Below are positions 18,021 through 25,542 of a stretch of 64,000 nucleotides of DNA, one piece after another. Location of the stretch: the NCBI RefSeq assembly GCF_014652235.1, contig NZ_BMYK01000007.1, positions 124,001-188,000 of the forward strand. Reading direction: 5' to 3'. Origin of the DNA: Pseudorhodoferax aquiterrae (GTDB taxonomy: Bacteria > Pseudomonadota > Gammaproteobacteria > Burkholderiales > Burkholderiaceae_C). A program made the position numbers and the translations under genes. The notes under the pieces are model-generated. The model did not search any database and was not told the origin of the DNA. It saw nothing but the letters and a program-made list of their open reading frames with translations. The first letter of the stretch is position 1. Every line of letters begins with the position of its first letter.

Positions 18021-19186
18021 TGCGCGCGTCCCGATGCGGTCTGTTGGCTGCGCTGGCGGCGGCGGCCCTGGCCATGGCCTGCGCATCGCCCCCCGGGCCC
18101 GGGTCCGGTGCGCCGACCGGTCAGGCCAGCTTCGATGCCTACGTGCACGAGACGCGCGCCTGGATCGCGGGGCGGCGCGCCTTCCAGACGGCCAGCCCGG
18201 CCGACGAGCTGGACTGGAACGCCCCGCGCGAATGGCGCCCTGCGGGAGCGGCGACGCGCGGCGTGCTGCTCGTGCACGGGCTGGGCGATTCGCCATGGTC
18301 GTTCACCGACATCGGCGCCATGCTGGCGGCGCAGGGCTACCTAGTGCGCACTGCACTGCTGCCCGGCCATGCCACCAGGCCGGAAGACCTGGTGGGCGTG
18401 GACCTGGAGGACTGGCGCCGCGTGGTGCGCGAGCAGGCCACCCTGCTGGCGCGCGACGCACCGCAGGTCTACCTCGGCGGCTTCTCCACGGGGACCAACC
18501 TGGCGCTGGAGTACGCGCTGGAGCACGACCATGTGCAGGGCCTGCTGCTGTTCTCGCCGGCGCTGAAGGCCGGCGTGGCGGGCGGCTGGCTGCTGCCCTG
18601 GCTGGCAGGGGTGAAGACCTGGCTGCGCCAGCCCGACGACGTGCAGGCGCAGCAATCGGCGCTGCGCTATCTCAACGTGCCCACCAACGCGTTCGCCCAG
18701 TACTACCGCAGCAGCGTGGCCGTGCGCGAGAAGATCGCGCGCCAGGTCTTCGACAAGCCGGCGGCGCTGGTCCTGGCCGAGCACGATTCGGTGGTCGACG
18801 TGCAGCACGCGCTGCAGACCTTCGCCACCCGCTTTACGCACCCGGCGAGCCGCATGATCTGGTACGGCGCGCTGGCGCCGCAGGCCACGCCCGCGCGCGT
18901 GCTGGTGCGCCCGGACCAGCTCGCCGCACAGCGGATCAGCCAGTTCTCGCACATGGGCGTGCTGTTCGCGCCCGACAACCCCCTGTACGGCGCCGCGGGC
19001 AGCCAGCGCATCTGCTGGAACGGCCAGGGCCACATCGAGCGCGCGCGCTGCCTGGCCGGCGACCCCGTGTGGTATTCCGAATGGGGTTACCGCGAGCCCG
19101 GCAAGGTGCATGCGCGGCTGACCTACAACCCGTGGTTCGATTGGCAAGGCGGCGTGATCCGCACGGTCATGGCGGCTGCGGACTGA
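18020..19186 (+). CDS. Alpha/beta hydrolase, putative envelope lipoprotein
   Basis: 388 residues. A hydrophobic leader ends LAMACAS, with a Cys that could be lipidated although the lipobox is imperfect. The hydrolase core has LLVHGLGDSPWSF (oxyanion loop), a nucleophile elbow LGGFSTGTNLA (GxSxG as GFSTG), an Asp in VLAEHDSVVD and a late His candidate in NGQGHIERA. This resembles monoglyceride-lipase/carboxylesterase-like serine hydrolases. It overlaps the mipA stop by one base and so is co-transcribed. The product probably acts in the envelope, on an unknown ester. Confidence 0.83.
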   Translation: MRASRCGLLAALAAAALAMACASPPGPGSGAPTGQASFDAYVHETRAWIAGRRAFQTASPADELDWNAPREWRPAGAATRGVLLVHGLGDSPWSFTDIGAMLAAQGYLVRTALLPGHATRPEDLVGVDLEDWRRVVREQATLLARDAPQVYLGGFSTGTNLALEYALEHDHVQGLLLFSPALKAGVAGGWLLPWLAGVKTWLRQPDDVQAQQSALRYLNVPTNAFAQYYRSSVAVREKIARQVFDKPAALVLAEHDSVVDVQHALQTFATRFTHPASRMIWYGALAPQATPARVLVRPDQLAAQRISQFSHMGVLFAPDNPLYGAAGSQRICWNGQGHIERARCLAGDPVWYSEWGYREPGKVHARLTYNPWFDWQGGVIRTVMAAAD

Positions 19187-19228
19187 GACCCCACGCAGGT
19201 CCGGGCATGCCGGCCCAGTGCGCAGGCC

Positions 19229-19252
19229 GGCTCCCATCGCCGGGTGGGAGCC
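19229..19252. repeat. Inverted repeat between convergent genes
   Basis: GGCTCCCA (19229-19236) and TGGGAGCC (19245-19252) form a perfect 8-bp stem with an 8-nt loop, in the 116 bp between the hydrolase stop (19186) and the xylanase stop (19303). No T run follows on either side, so it could pause polymerase or protect 3' ends but is not a standard terminator. Confidence 0.45.
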
Positions 19253-19302
19253 GCCCGCTTCGGCGACCCGCCGCTGCCGGCCCCAGCCGGCAGCGCGGGG
19301 CC

Positions 19303-22110
19303 TCAGGGGCAGGTCGTGCCTGCCGGAATCAGCCGCGAGATGGCCGAGATGTCGCGGATGTCGACGACACCGTTCTGGTCGACGTCGGCAGCGGGGAGGA
19401 AGCCGGCCTGCCCCGTGCGCTTGCCCACGGCGGCTTTCGCGGCCGAAAGGTCCGGGCACGCGACCACGTCGTTGCCGTCCACGTCGCCATAGACATAGGG
19501 CTTCATGTCGTAGGCGTACAGCTTCATGGCCGTGCCGCTGTCCGGGCCGGCCGCGCGCAGCGCGACGAAGCCGCCGGTGGCGGCCTGCCGCTGGCTGATG
19601 GCGTTGCCGCTGTCGCGGTTGGGCGTGTCGCCGCTGTCCACTTCCTTGAGCGCGTAGTGCTGGTCACTGCCGTCGCGTCCCGTGTAGAGGAACATCTTCG
19701 TCAGCCCGGTCTTCGGGTCGATGGGCGTGTGGAACCACACGGCCTGGTCCAGCGCCCGGTCGGCGACCGGCGTGCCTTCGGCGCCGTTCTGTTGCCGCGT
19801 GATCAGCGCGTGATAGTCGCCGACCACGGTGCCGGCCGCCCCGTTGCCGCGGAACATCACGTTGGGATAGACGTTGGTGCCATGGATGAAGCTCTCCATG
19901 GTGTAGCCGTCCTGCCCGTCGTAACGGCCGGCCGCCGGGCTCTTGACCGCCTCCAGCATGAACTTGAGGTTGTCCTGCGCCAGCGCGGGCTCGCCCTGCG
20001 GTGCGTTCGGGTTGCGCAGGGGCACGAGCGTGTCGCCGCGCAGCACCACCGGCGTGCGCGACAGCGACTCGGGTGCTGCCGGTGCATTCGATGTGGTGGT
20101 CGCGGGCTTGCTGCGGTTGGTCAGCACGTAGCCCCTGGTTTCCCCGTCGGCCTGGAAGGTCGAATCCGCGGACAGCAGCATGTAAGTGCGGCCCGGTTCG
20201 ATGCGGTTGGCCACGCGCCAGGCCTTGGTGGTCGTCGCGTCCTTGTTCAGACGCAGGCCGGCCGGGTTGGCGATCAGCTCCTGCGGGTTGAGGACCAGCG
20301 TGCTGCGGCCGTGCCTGGGCACGGCCTTGGTTTCGCTGGCGCCGGTCGCACGGAGAACCCCGTCCGGGCCATTGGCCGTCTTGTGCTGCTTGAGCTTGGT
20401 CGCACCGTCGCTGAAGCGGACCTCGGCGAAGGCGTAGGGCGCCTGCAGGGAGGCCGTGTCCTCGAACCACGACACCGCCATGTTGCCGAAGGACAGCACG
20501 TAGGTGGCGGTGTTCTCCACACCCACGCTCTGGTAGGCCGGCGCCGGATCGGCGCCGCGGGCCTTCACCGTCACATGGCAGGGCCGCCCCGGCACCACCG
20601 CGCAGTCCGACGGGCTGTAGGTGATGCTCTCGACCGCGTAGCCCGCGGGCAGGCTGATGTTGTCGGCCGTGAAGCTCACGTTCTTCGTGCCGGCCGGCAC
20701 ATGGATGTCCAGCTTGGCATGGGTGTTCTTGCCGCCCCAGGTCCTGGCGCTGAAGGTCTCGCCACCGTACTTGAATGTGGCCGTGACACCGCTGGCGGGC
20801 AGGCCCGCGTCCGCGAGGTACTGGTCCGGATTGGCCACGGCCCAGTAGGCTTCCTTGGGCTGGCCGACGGCGGACCACAGGTAGCCGTTCGTGTGGTAGC
20901 CCGGGTCCGTCAGGCCCCACCAGGACACCCGGTGCACGCCGCCCTGGTACTGGCGGTTCTTGCCCGCGGGCCCCACCGCGTACTCCTTGAGCATGTTCAG
21001 CATCTTGGCGTAGTAGACGCCCTGGGCCATGAAGATCTCGTTCATCTCGGGGCCGTTCTGGATCCGCTGGCCCTTGTCCAGGCCCAGCACGGGCGCGGCC
21101 TCGAGCTCGGTGATGTCCACGTCCACGCCGATGTCCAGGTAGGTCTTCACCGTCCGCTCGAAGGCGTCCAGGTTGAGCCGCATGTTCAGGTGCCCCTGGG
21201 TGCCGATGACCTCGACCAGCGGCCGGGGCTTGCCATTGGCGTCCCGCAGGATGCGGCCCTTGCCCGCCGCCGACTCGGCCGCATAGCGCTCGTTGAACTC
21301 CTTGACCATGGCCGCGATGGCGTTGGCCTTGGACTCGCGCTCGTTGTCGTTGAAGTCGTTGTAGACCAGCCGGGCGGTGGTGTTCTGGCGCGCATGGAAG
21401 TACGCGTCGTACATGTAGTCCCAGCTCTTGCCGCCCTTGGCATAGGCCTGGGCCCAGCGTGCGGGACGCTCCTCGGGGCTGTAGCCCGAGCGCAGCGCGT
21501 TGCGCCAGTCGGAAGGGTTGTCGGGGTTGTCCTTGAAGGCCTCGTTGACCACGTCCCAGGCGTACAGCTTGCGCGGTTCCTGGTCGAAGTGCGACGCCAC
21601 CGTGCGCACGTAGTACTCCAGGTTGGCCTTCGCCGTCGCGTTGTCCCAGGGCGTCTCCCACAGGCCCTCGGGCGTCAGCAGGTTGGCGGCCGGCCAGGTC
21701 GGCGACTGGTTGTGCCAGATCAGCACGTGCCCGGTGACCTTGACCCCGGCCGCGTTGGCCGCGGCGATGTCGGTGTTGACGCCGGCGGCCGGGTTCAGGA
21801 AGCCCGGGTTCTCGTCGGTGCGGCCACCGCCCCAGATGGACTGGGGCTTGAGGTTGTTCTCGGGCGTCACCGCGTTGAAGTGCTTGCGCCGCATGGCCGA
21901 GGCCGAGTCCTCGCCGGGCTGCACGTTGGGCGCATAGGTGGCGGCACTGGGCCCTGTGGTGCCGATCAGGAAGTGGTTCTTGTAGACCTCCTTGAGGGCC
22001 GGCCAGTCGGCCGGGTTGGTCGGCCGGTCGGCGGCCAGTGCCGCGCCGGCGGCGAACAGGGTGGGCAGGGCAACGACGATCGCGTTGCGTGGGAATCTGT
22101 TGAACATCAT
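19303..22110 (-). CDS. Endo-1,4-beta-xylanase (GH10) with C-terminal dockerin-like module
   Basis: 935 residues. The start at 22110 has a strong AGGAGG 9 nt upstream and opens a signal peptide ending ALAA (about residue 27). The GH10 domain (about 35-440) shows the acid/base Glu in WDVVNEAF (about 190) and the nucleophile Glu in VDITELEAAP (about 335). A region of some 430 residues without a family I can name follows. The last 60 residues contain two calcium-loop repeats, GDVDGNDVVACPD and ADVDQNGVVDIRD, as in type I dockerins. It should cut xylan backbone outside the cell. It lies 39 nt downstream of a cohesin-bearing PEP-CTERM gene, its probable docking partner. Confidence 0.9.
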   Translation of the reverse strand: MMFNRFPRNAIVVALPTLFAAGAALAADRPTNPADWPALKEVYKNHFLIGTTGPSAATYAPNVQPGEDSASAMRRKHFNAVTPENNLKPQSIWGGGRTDENPGFLNPAAGVNTDIAAANAAGVKVTGHVLIWHNQSPTWPAANLLTPEGLWETPWDNATAKANLEYYVRTVASHFDQEPRKLYAWDVVNEAFKDNPDNPSDWRNALRSGYSPEERPARWAQAYAKGGKSWDYMYDAYFHARQNTTARLVYNDFNDNERESKANAIAAMVKEFNERYAAESAAGKGRILRDANGKPRPLVEVIGTQGHLNMRLNLDAFERTVKTYLDIGVDVDITELEAAPVLGLDKGQRIQNGPEMNEIFMAQGVYYAKMLNMLKEYAVGPAGKNRQYQGGVHRVSWWGLTDPGYHTNGYLWSAVGQPKEAYWAVANPDQYLADAGLPASGVTATFKYGGETFSARTWGGKNTHAKLDIHVPAGTKNVSFTADNISLPAGYAVESITYSPSDCAVVPGRPCHVTVKARGADPAPAYQSVGVENTATYVLSFGNMAVSWFEDTASLQAPYAFAEVRFSDGATKLKQHKTANGPDGVLRATGASETKAVPRHGRSTLVLNPQELIANPAGLRLNKDATTTKAWRVANRIEPGRTYMLLSADSTFQADGETRGYVLTNRSKPATTTSNAPAAPESLSRTPVVLRGDTLVPLRNPNAPQGEPALAQDNLKFMLEAVKSPAAGRYDGQDGYTMESFIHGTNVYPNVMFRGNGAAGTVVGDYHALITRQQNGAEGTPVADRALDQAVWFHTPIDPKTGLTKMFLYTGRDGSDQHYALKEVDSGDTPNRDSGNAISQRQAATGGFVALRAAGPDSGTAMKLYAYDMKPYVYGDVDGNDVVACPDLSAAKAAVGKRTGQAGFLPAADVDQNGVVDIRDISAISRLIPAGTTCP

Positions 22111-22149
22111 GCGCGTTCCTCCTTTTTGATCTCCGGGTGCCAAGGGGTC

Positions 22150-22725
22150 TCAGCGCGCCCTGGGCTTGATTGCGCGGCCACCGAGCAGGGCGAAGAGCCC
22201 GGTCGCGGCCAGGAAGAGGCTGCCGGGTTCCGGCACGGCGCTGACCTCGGCCGTGAGCGCGCGCGCCTCGATGGCGATGTCCGCCAGGTTCGAATCGAGG
22301 AAGCCCAGATCGGAGAAGCTGAAGCTGGCCAGGCCGCTGTGCTGCACGTCGAACGAGAACGTGGCCAGCTCGCCGGAGCCGTCGACACCCGCGACCGGTC
22401 CGATCAGCCCGCCGAGCACGAACGAGATCGAGCCGGCGAGGTTGTCGATGCTGCCGGCGTCGAAGAAGGTGGTCGCGCCCGTGCTCTGCAGGAACGTGCC
22501 CTCCGTGCCCGCGACGGCCCGCAGCAGGGCCGGGTCGAAGTTCAGCGTGAACTGGTAGCCGTAGAGGTCCACGACATCCCGTGCGCTGACGGTGAGCTGG
22601 ATGCCGGTGGCCGAGGCCACCGTCGACATCTCCAGGACCGGTGCGGCCTGCGCGGGAGACAAGAACGCCAGCGCGAGCGCGCATGCTCCCGCAGCATGCG
22701 ATGCAAGACGCAATGGATTCAGCAT
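22150..22725 (-). CDS. Cohesin domain protein with PEP-CTERM sorting signal
   Basis: 191 residues. A signal peptide ends at about AQA (28). The central part (VVDLYGYQFTLNFDPALLRA, AGSISFVLGG and GELATFSFDVQ) has the strand order of cohesin domains. The C-terminus VPEPGSLFLAATGLFALLGG plus a basic tail is a PEP-CTERM signal, which exosortase (EpsH/XrtA type) recognises to attach or sort proteins at the cell surface. No exosortase gene is in the window. The ATG at 22725 has AAGGAA upstream. It is the first gene of an operon with the dockerin xylanase, so it may anchor that enzyme. Confidence 0.85.
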   Translation of the reverse strand: MLNPLRLASHAAGACALALAFLSPAQAAPVLEMSTVASATGIQLTVSARDVVDLYGYQFTLNFDPALLRAVAGTEGTFLQSTGATTFFDAGSIDNLAGSISFVLGGLIGPVAGVDGSGELATFSFDVQHSGLASFSFSDLGFLDSNLADIAIEARALTAEVSAVPEPGSLFLAATGLFALLGGRAIKPRAR

Positions 22726-23227
22726 GTGATTTCCTTTTTGGATGGTTGATGGCTTGGTTGCACTTGTGGAGCAGGCATGGCGAAACCGACGCGGTCGCGC
22801 CTGCTGCTGGGGGACAGTTCCGAAGCCACGCCGCCGTGGACCGGCCCGTGGCTCCGACCCTGAATCAGGATGCGGCGTGGTCTCGCCGGGCGGCGGTGCG
22901 CAGTGGCACGGCCGCCGGAACGTCCGCGATCCGGTGTCCGGTCGATGGGGCCGCCGCTGGCGCGTGGTGCAGGCGCCGTGGTGGCGCTGGGCGGGCAGCG
23001 AGCCGGCGCCGCGCCGGAGCATCCGCCTCGGTCCTGCGCGGCGCGCAGGCGCGCGCCGGCGCGGCGACGGCACGGGCGTGTGCGGGGCCGGTCGGGCGGA
23101 TGGTCGGGATGGGATGGCGCAGCGGTCGCGGCATGGGCGTCTTGTCTCCGGTTGGGATGCAGGCCCAAGGTGTCTGGGCCCTCAGCGTCTGCGGCCTTCT
23201 TCTGTGCAGGCCGTCAGCGACGCGGCG
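22726..23227. other. Gene-free, very GC-rich region upstream of the cohesin operon
   Basis: About 500 bp where I find no convincing gene on either strand. Open frames here translate into Arg/Ala/Pro/Gly-rich sequence with no domain, and they change identity with each frame. The part nearest the cohesin start must hold its promoter, but I see no clear -35/-10 pair. The region ends at one arm of the inverted LysR control-region repeat. It could be a long leader or the eroded remains of a lost gene. Confidence 0.5.
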
Positions 23228-23296
23228 CGAAGATTAGGTTTCGCGCCTGCCCGGGTCCACTGAATGTTTTGCCACGACCCATTCCAAACGCTGATG
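23228..23296 (+). repeat. Inverted-repeat arm A: copy of the LysR control region
   Basis: 69 bp matching, in inverted orientation and with about 80% identity, the segment 24308-24377 in front of the LysR gene. The best block, 23252-23272, is 21 bp identical to 24332-24352 and contains GTCCACTGAATGTTTTGC. The match includes the ATG (23294-23296, equivalent to the LysR start), but that frame does not continue as a LysR protein here. It lies 40 bp beyond the LysR stop codon and faces the cohesin/xylanase operon. Confidence 0.8.
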
Positions 23297-23335
23297 GGTC
23301 AGCGGCCTGTCGCCGCGCCGGCGGCGGCCGGCCGT

Positions 23336-24310
23336 TCAGGCCATGGAAGGCGTGGGCGCCGGCTCCGCCATCTCGCGCAGCACCTCGATGAAGGCCTGCG
23401 CCGACGGCGTGGGCGGCTCGCCCAGCCGCGTGATCAGGCCATAGCTCGGCATGTGGTCGGGCAGCTCGACCGGAATGCGCGAGAGCAGCCCGCGGTCCAC
23501 GTACTTCTGGATCAGCGCGGCGGACTGCAGCGACAGCATGTGGGTGGTGTTCATGAGTTCCAGCGCGAACAGGAACGAGGGTGTCTCCACGACGCCGGCC
23601 GTGAGCGAGAGCCCGGCACCGCCGAACAAGTCGTCCGAGACCTTGCGCACGGCCGTGGAGCCCGGGTACAGGATCCAGGGCCAGTGCGCCAGCTCGCTGA
23701 GCGTGAGGTCCGTGGCGCCGCGCAGCGGGTGGTGCGGGCCACCGGTCACGTGCAGGGGCTCGGCCGACAGGCGCTCGTAGTGGAACTGGGCGCGCTGGGC
23801 GTCGTCGGTGAAGCGGCCGATCATGAGGTCGATCTTGCGCTTGGACAACCAGGCGATCAGCTGGTCGCTGCTCTGCTCCAGGATCTTGATGACCAGGAGC
23901 GGGCGCTGGCGCTGGATCTCCTCCACGGCGGCGATGAGCAGGTGCGCGGCCGAACCGGTGATGGCACCGACCGTGAGGTGCCCGTGGCCGCCTTGCTTCA
24001 GGGCGTTGAACTTCTCCACGAAGCGGCGCTGCCCATCCAGCGCGGCGCTGGCGTAGCGCAGCGTGAACTGCCCCAGTTCGTTGGGCCGCATGCCACGCGA
24101 GAGGCGGTCGAACAGGCGTGCTTCCAGGATCTCCTCGATGTCCATCAGGATCTTGGTGGCGGCGGGCTGCGTGACGTGCATCTGCTCGGCCGTCAGGCGC
24201 AGGTTGCGGGTGCGGCCGAGGATGTCCAGGAACTGCAAATGCCGGAACCGCAGGCGTGCACAAGCCTGCGCCAAAGTCAAGGGTTTACCCGGATATTGGT
24301 CTGAAGTCAT
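23336..24310 (-). CDS. LysR-family transcriptional regulator (GbpR-like)
   Basis: 324 residues from the ATG at 24310; an upstream frame extension to 24340 lies inside the duplicated control region and is unlikely. The winged helix is LRFRHLQFLDILGRTRNLRL-TAEQMHVTQPAATKILMDIEE. The effector domain starts near GHGHLTVGAITGSAAHLL and resembles GbpR-type regulators of sugar and sugar-acid genes. The gene diverges from the TRAP/dehydratase operon (157 bp between starts), its probable target. It is bracketed by an inverted duplication of its own promoter segment. Confidence 0.9.
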   Translation of the reverse strand: MTSDQYPGKPLTLAQACARLRFRHLQFLDILGRTRNLRLTAEQMHVTQPAATKILMDIEEILEARLFDRLSRGMRPNELGQFTLRYASAALDGQRRFVEKFNALKQGGHGHLTVGAITGSAAHLLIAAVEEIQRQRPLLVIKILEQSSDQLIAWLSKRKIDLMIGRFTDDAQRAQFHYERLSAEPLHVTGGPHHPLRGATDLTLSELAHWPWILYPGSTAVRKVSDDLFGGAGLSLTAGVVETPSFLFALELMNTTHMLSLQSAALIQKYVDRGLLSRIPVELPDHMPSYGLITRLGEPPTPSAQAFIEVLREMAEPAPTPSMA

Positions 24311-24377
24311 AAGCGTTGGGAATGGATTCTCGCAAAACATTCAGTGGACCCGGTGGGGCCCCGAAACCTAACCTTCG
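24308..24377 (-). promoter_or_regulatory. Inverted-repeat arm B: LysR/TRAP divergent control region
   Basis: 70 bp ending at the LysR start codon and lying in the 157-bp space between the divergent LysR and TRAP genes. It should therefore hold the LysR operator and at least one promoter. It is duplicated as arm A at 23228-23296. Conserved blocks are CGAAGGTTAGGTTTCG (24377-24362), the 21-bp core (24352-24332) and AACGCTTATG (24317-24308). Conservation in blocks with a diverged linker suggests selection on protein contacts. Confidence 0.7.
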
Positions 24378-24467
24378 GCCCGCGCTGATCCAGGCCACCC
24401 GAAACAAGCCGCACGCGCCGAGGTCCTCCCCTGCGGGGTCCCGCCATTCCAACGAAGACAAGACACC

Positions 24468-25475
24468 ATGCAATTCAAGACCCTCGCCCTGGCCGCCACC
24501 CTGCTGGCCGCGCTGGCCGCCCCCGTCGCAGCCCAGATCAAGGAACACACCTTCAAGGTCGGCATCGGCCTCAGCGACGACCACCCGCAAGCCCAGGCCG
24601 TGCGCCACTTCGCCGAGCGCCTGCAGGCCAAGAGCGGCGGCAAGATGAACGCCAAGCTGTTCGCCAGCGGCACGCTGGGCAACGACGTGAGCATGACCTC
24701 CGCCCTGCGCGGCGGCACGCTGGAAATGACGATCCCCGATTCGTCGACGCTGATGTCGCTGATCAAGCCCTTCGGCGTGCTGAACCTGCCGCTGACCTTC
24801 AACAACGAGCAGGAGGCCGACGCGGTACTCGACGGCCCCTTCGGCCAGAAGCTGCTGGCCATGCTGCCGGAGAAGGGCCTGGTCGGCCTGGGCTTCTGGG
24901 AGAACGGCTTCCGTCACGTGACCAACTCGCGCCGCCCGATCACCAAGGCAGACGACCTGGCGGGCCTGAAGCTGCGCGTGATCCAGAGCCCGCTGTTCCT
25001 GGACACCTTCAATGCGCTGGGCAGCAACGCCATGCCCATGCCCTTCACCGAGCTCTACACGGCCATGGAGCAGTCCGCCGTCGACGGCCAGGAGAACCCG
25101 CCCGCCACCATCCTGGCCAGCAAGTTCTACGAGGTGCAAAAGCACCTGGTGCTGTCGCGCCACATGTACAGCGCCTGGGTGCTGCTGATGTCCAAGAAGA
25201 CCTGGGACAGCCTGTCGGCCGAAGAGCGCAAGATCGTGCAGGAGGCCGCGCGCGAGGCCACGCTGTTCGAGCGCAAGACCATCCGCGCCTTCAGCGAGAA
25301 CGCGCTGGGCGAGCTCAGGAAGAACGGCATGCAGATCACCGAGCTGCCCGCCGCCGAGCAGACCAAGCTGCGCACCAAGCTGCAGCCCGTGCTGGCCAAG
25401 TACGGCAAGGAGTTCGGCGAGGAGACCACCTCGGAGATGACGGCCGAGCTGGCCAAGGCACGCGGCGGCAAGTAA
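24468..25475 (+). CDS. TRAP transporter substrate-binding protein (DctP type)
   Basis: 335 residues with a signal peptide (MQFKTLALAATLLAALAAPV, cleaved after AQA). DctP landmarks include FKVGIGLSDDHPQAQAVRHF, GTLGNDVSMTSALRGGTLEM and the helix with AMEQSAVDGQENP. The conserved Arg that binds substrate carboxylates is in LAGLKLRVIQS. It delivers a carboxylate, here probably a sugar acid, to the DctQM permease encoded at 28615-30499. It is the first gene of the operon, with two catabolic enzymes placed between receptor and permease. Confidence 0.93.
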   Translation: MQFKTLALAATLLAALAAPVAAQIKEHTFKVGIGLSDDHPQAQAVRHFAERLQAKSGGKMNAKLFASGTLGNDVSMTSALRGGTLEMTIPDSSTLMSLIKPFGVLNLPLTFNNEQEADAVLDGPFGQKLLAMLPEKGLVGLGFWENGFRHVTNSRRPITKADDLAGLKLRVIQSPLFLDTFNALGSNAMPMPFTELYTAMEQSAVDGQENPPATILASKFYEVQKHLVLSRHMYSAWVLLMSKKTWDSLSAEERKIVQEAAREATLFERKTIRAFSENALGELRKNGMQITELPAAEQTKLRTKLQPVLAKYGKEFGEETTSEMTAELAKARGGK

Positions 25476-25542
25476 GCCGCCCCCGCCATGGGCGCCGCGC
25501 ACGCGCGGCGTCCCCCGTCCGCTTCCTGCAACGTCCCGACCC

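Noticed and set aside
18034-22749. A 1571-codon open frame on the + strand crossing the hydrolase and lying antisense to the xylanase and cohesin genes
   Set aside because: It is a product of high GC content. The opposite strand encodes clear GH10, dockerin, cohesin and PEP-CTERM sequence with good ribosome-binding sites, whereas this translation is Arg/Ala/Gly-rich and has no domain.
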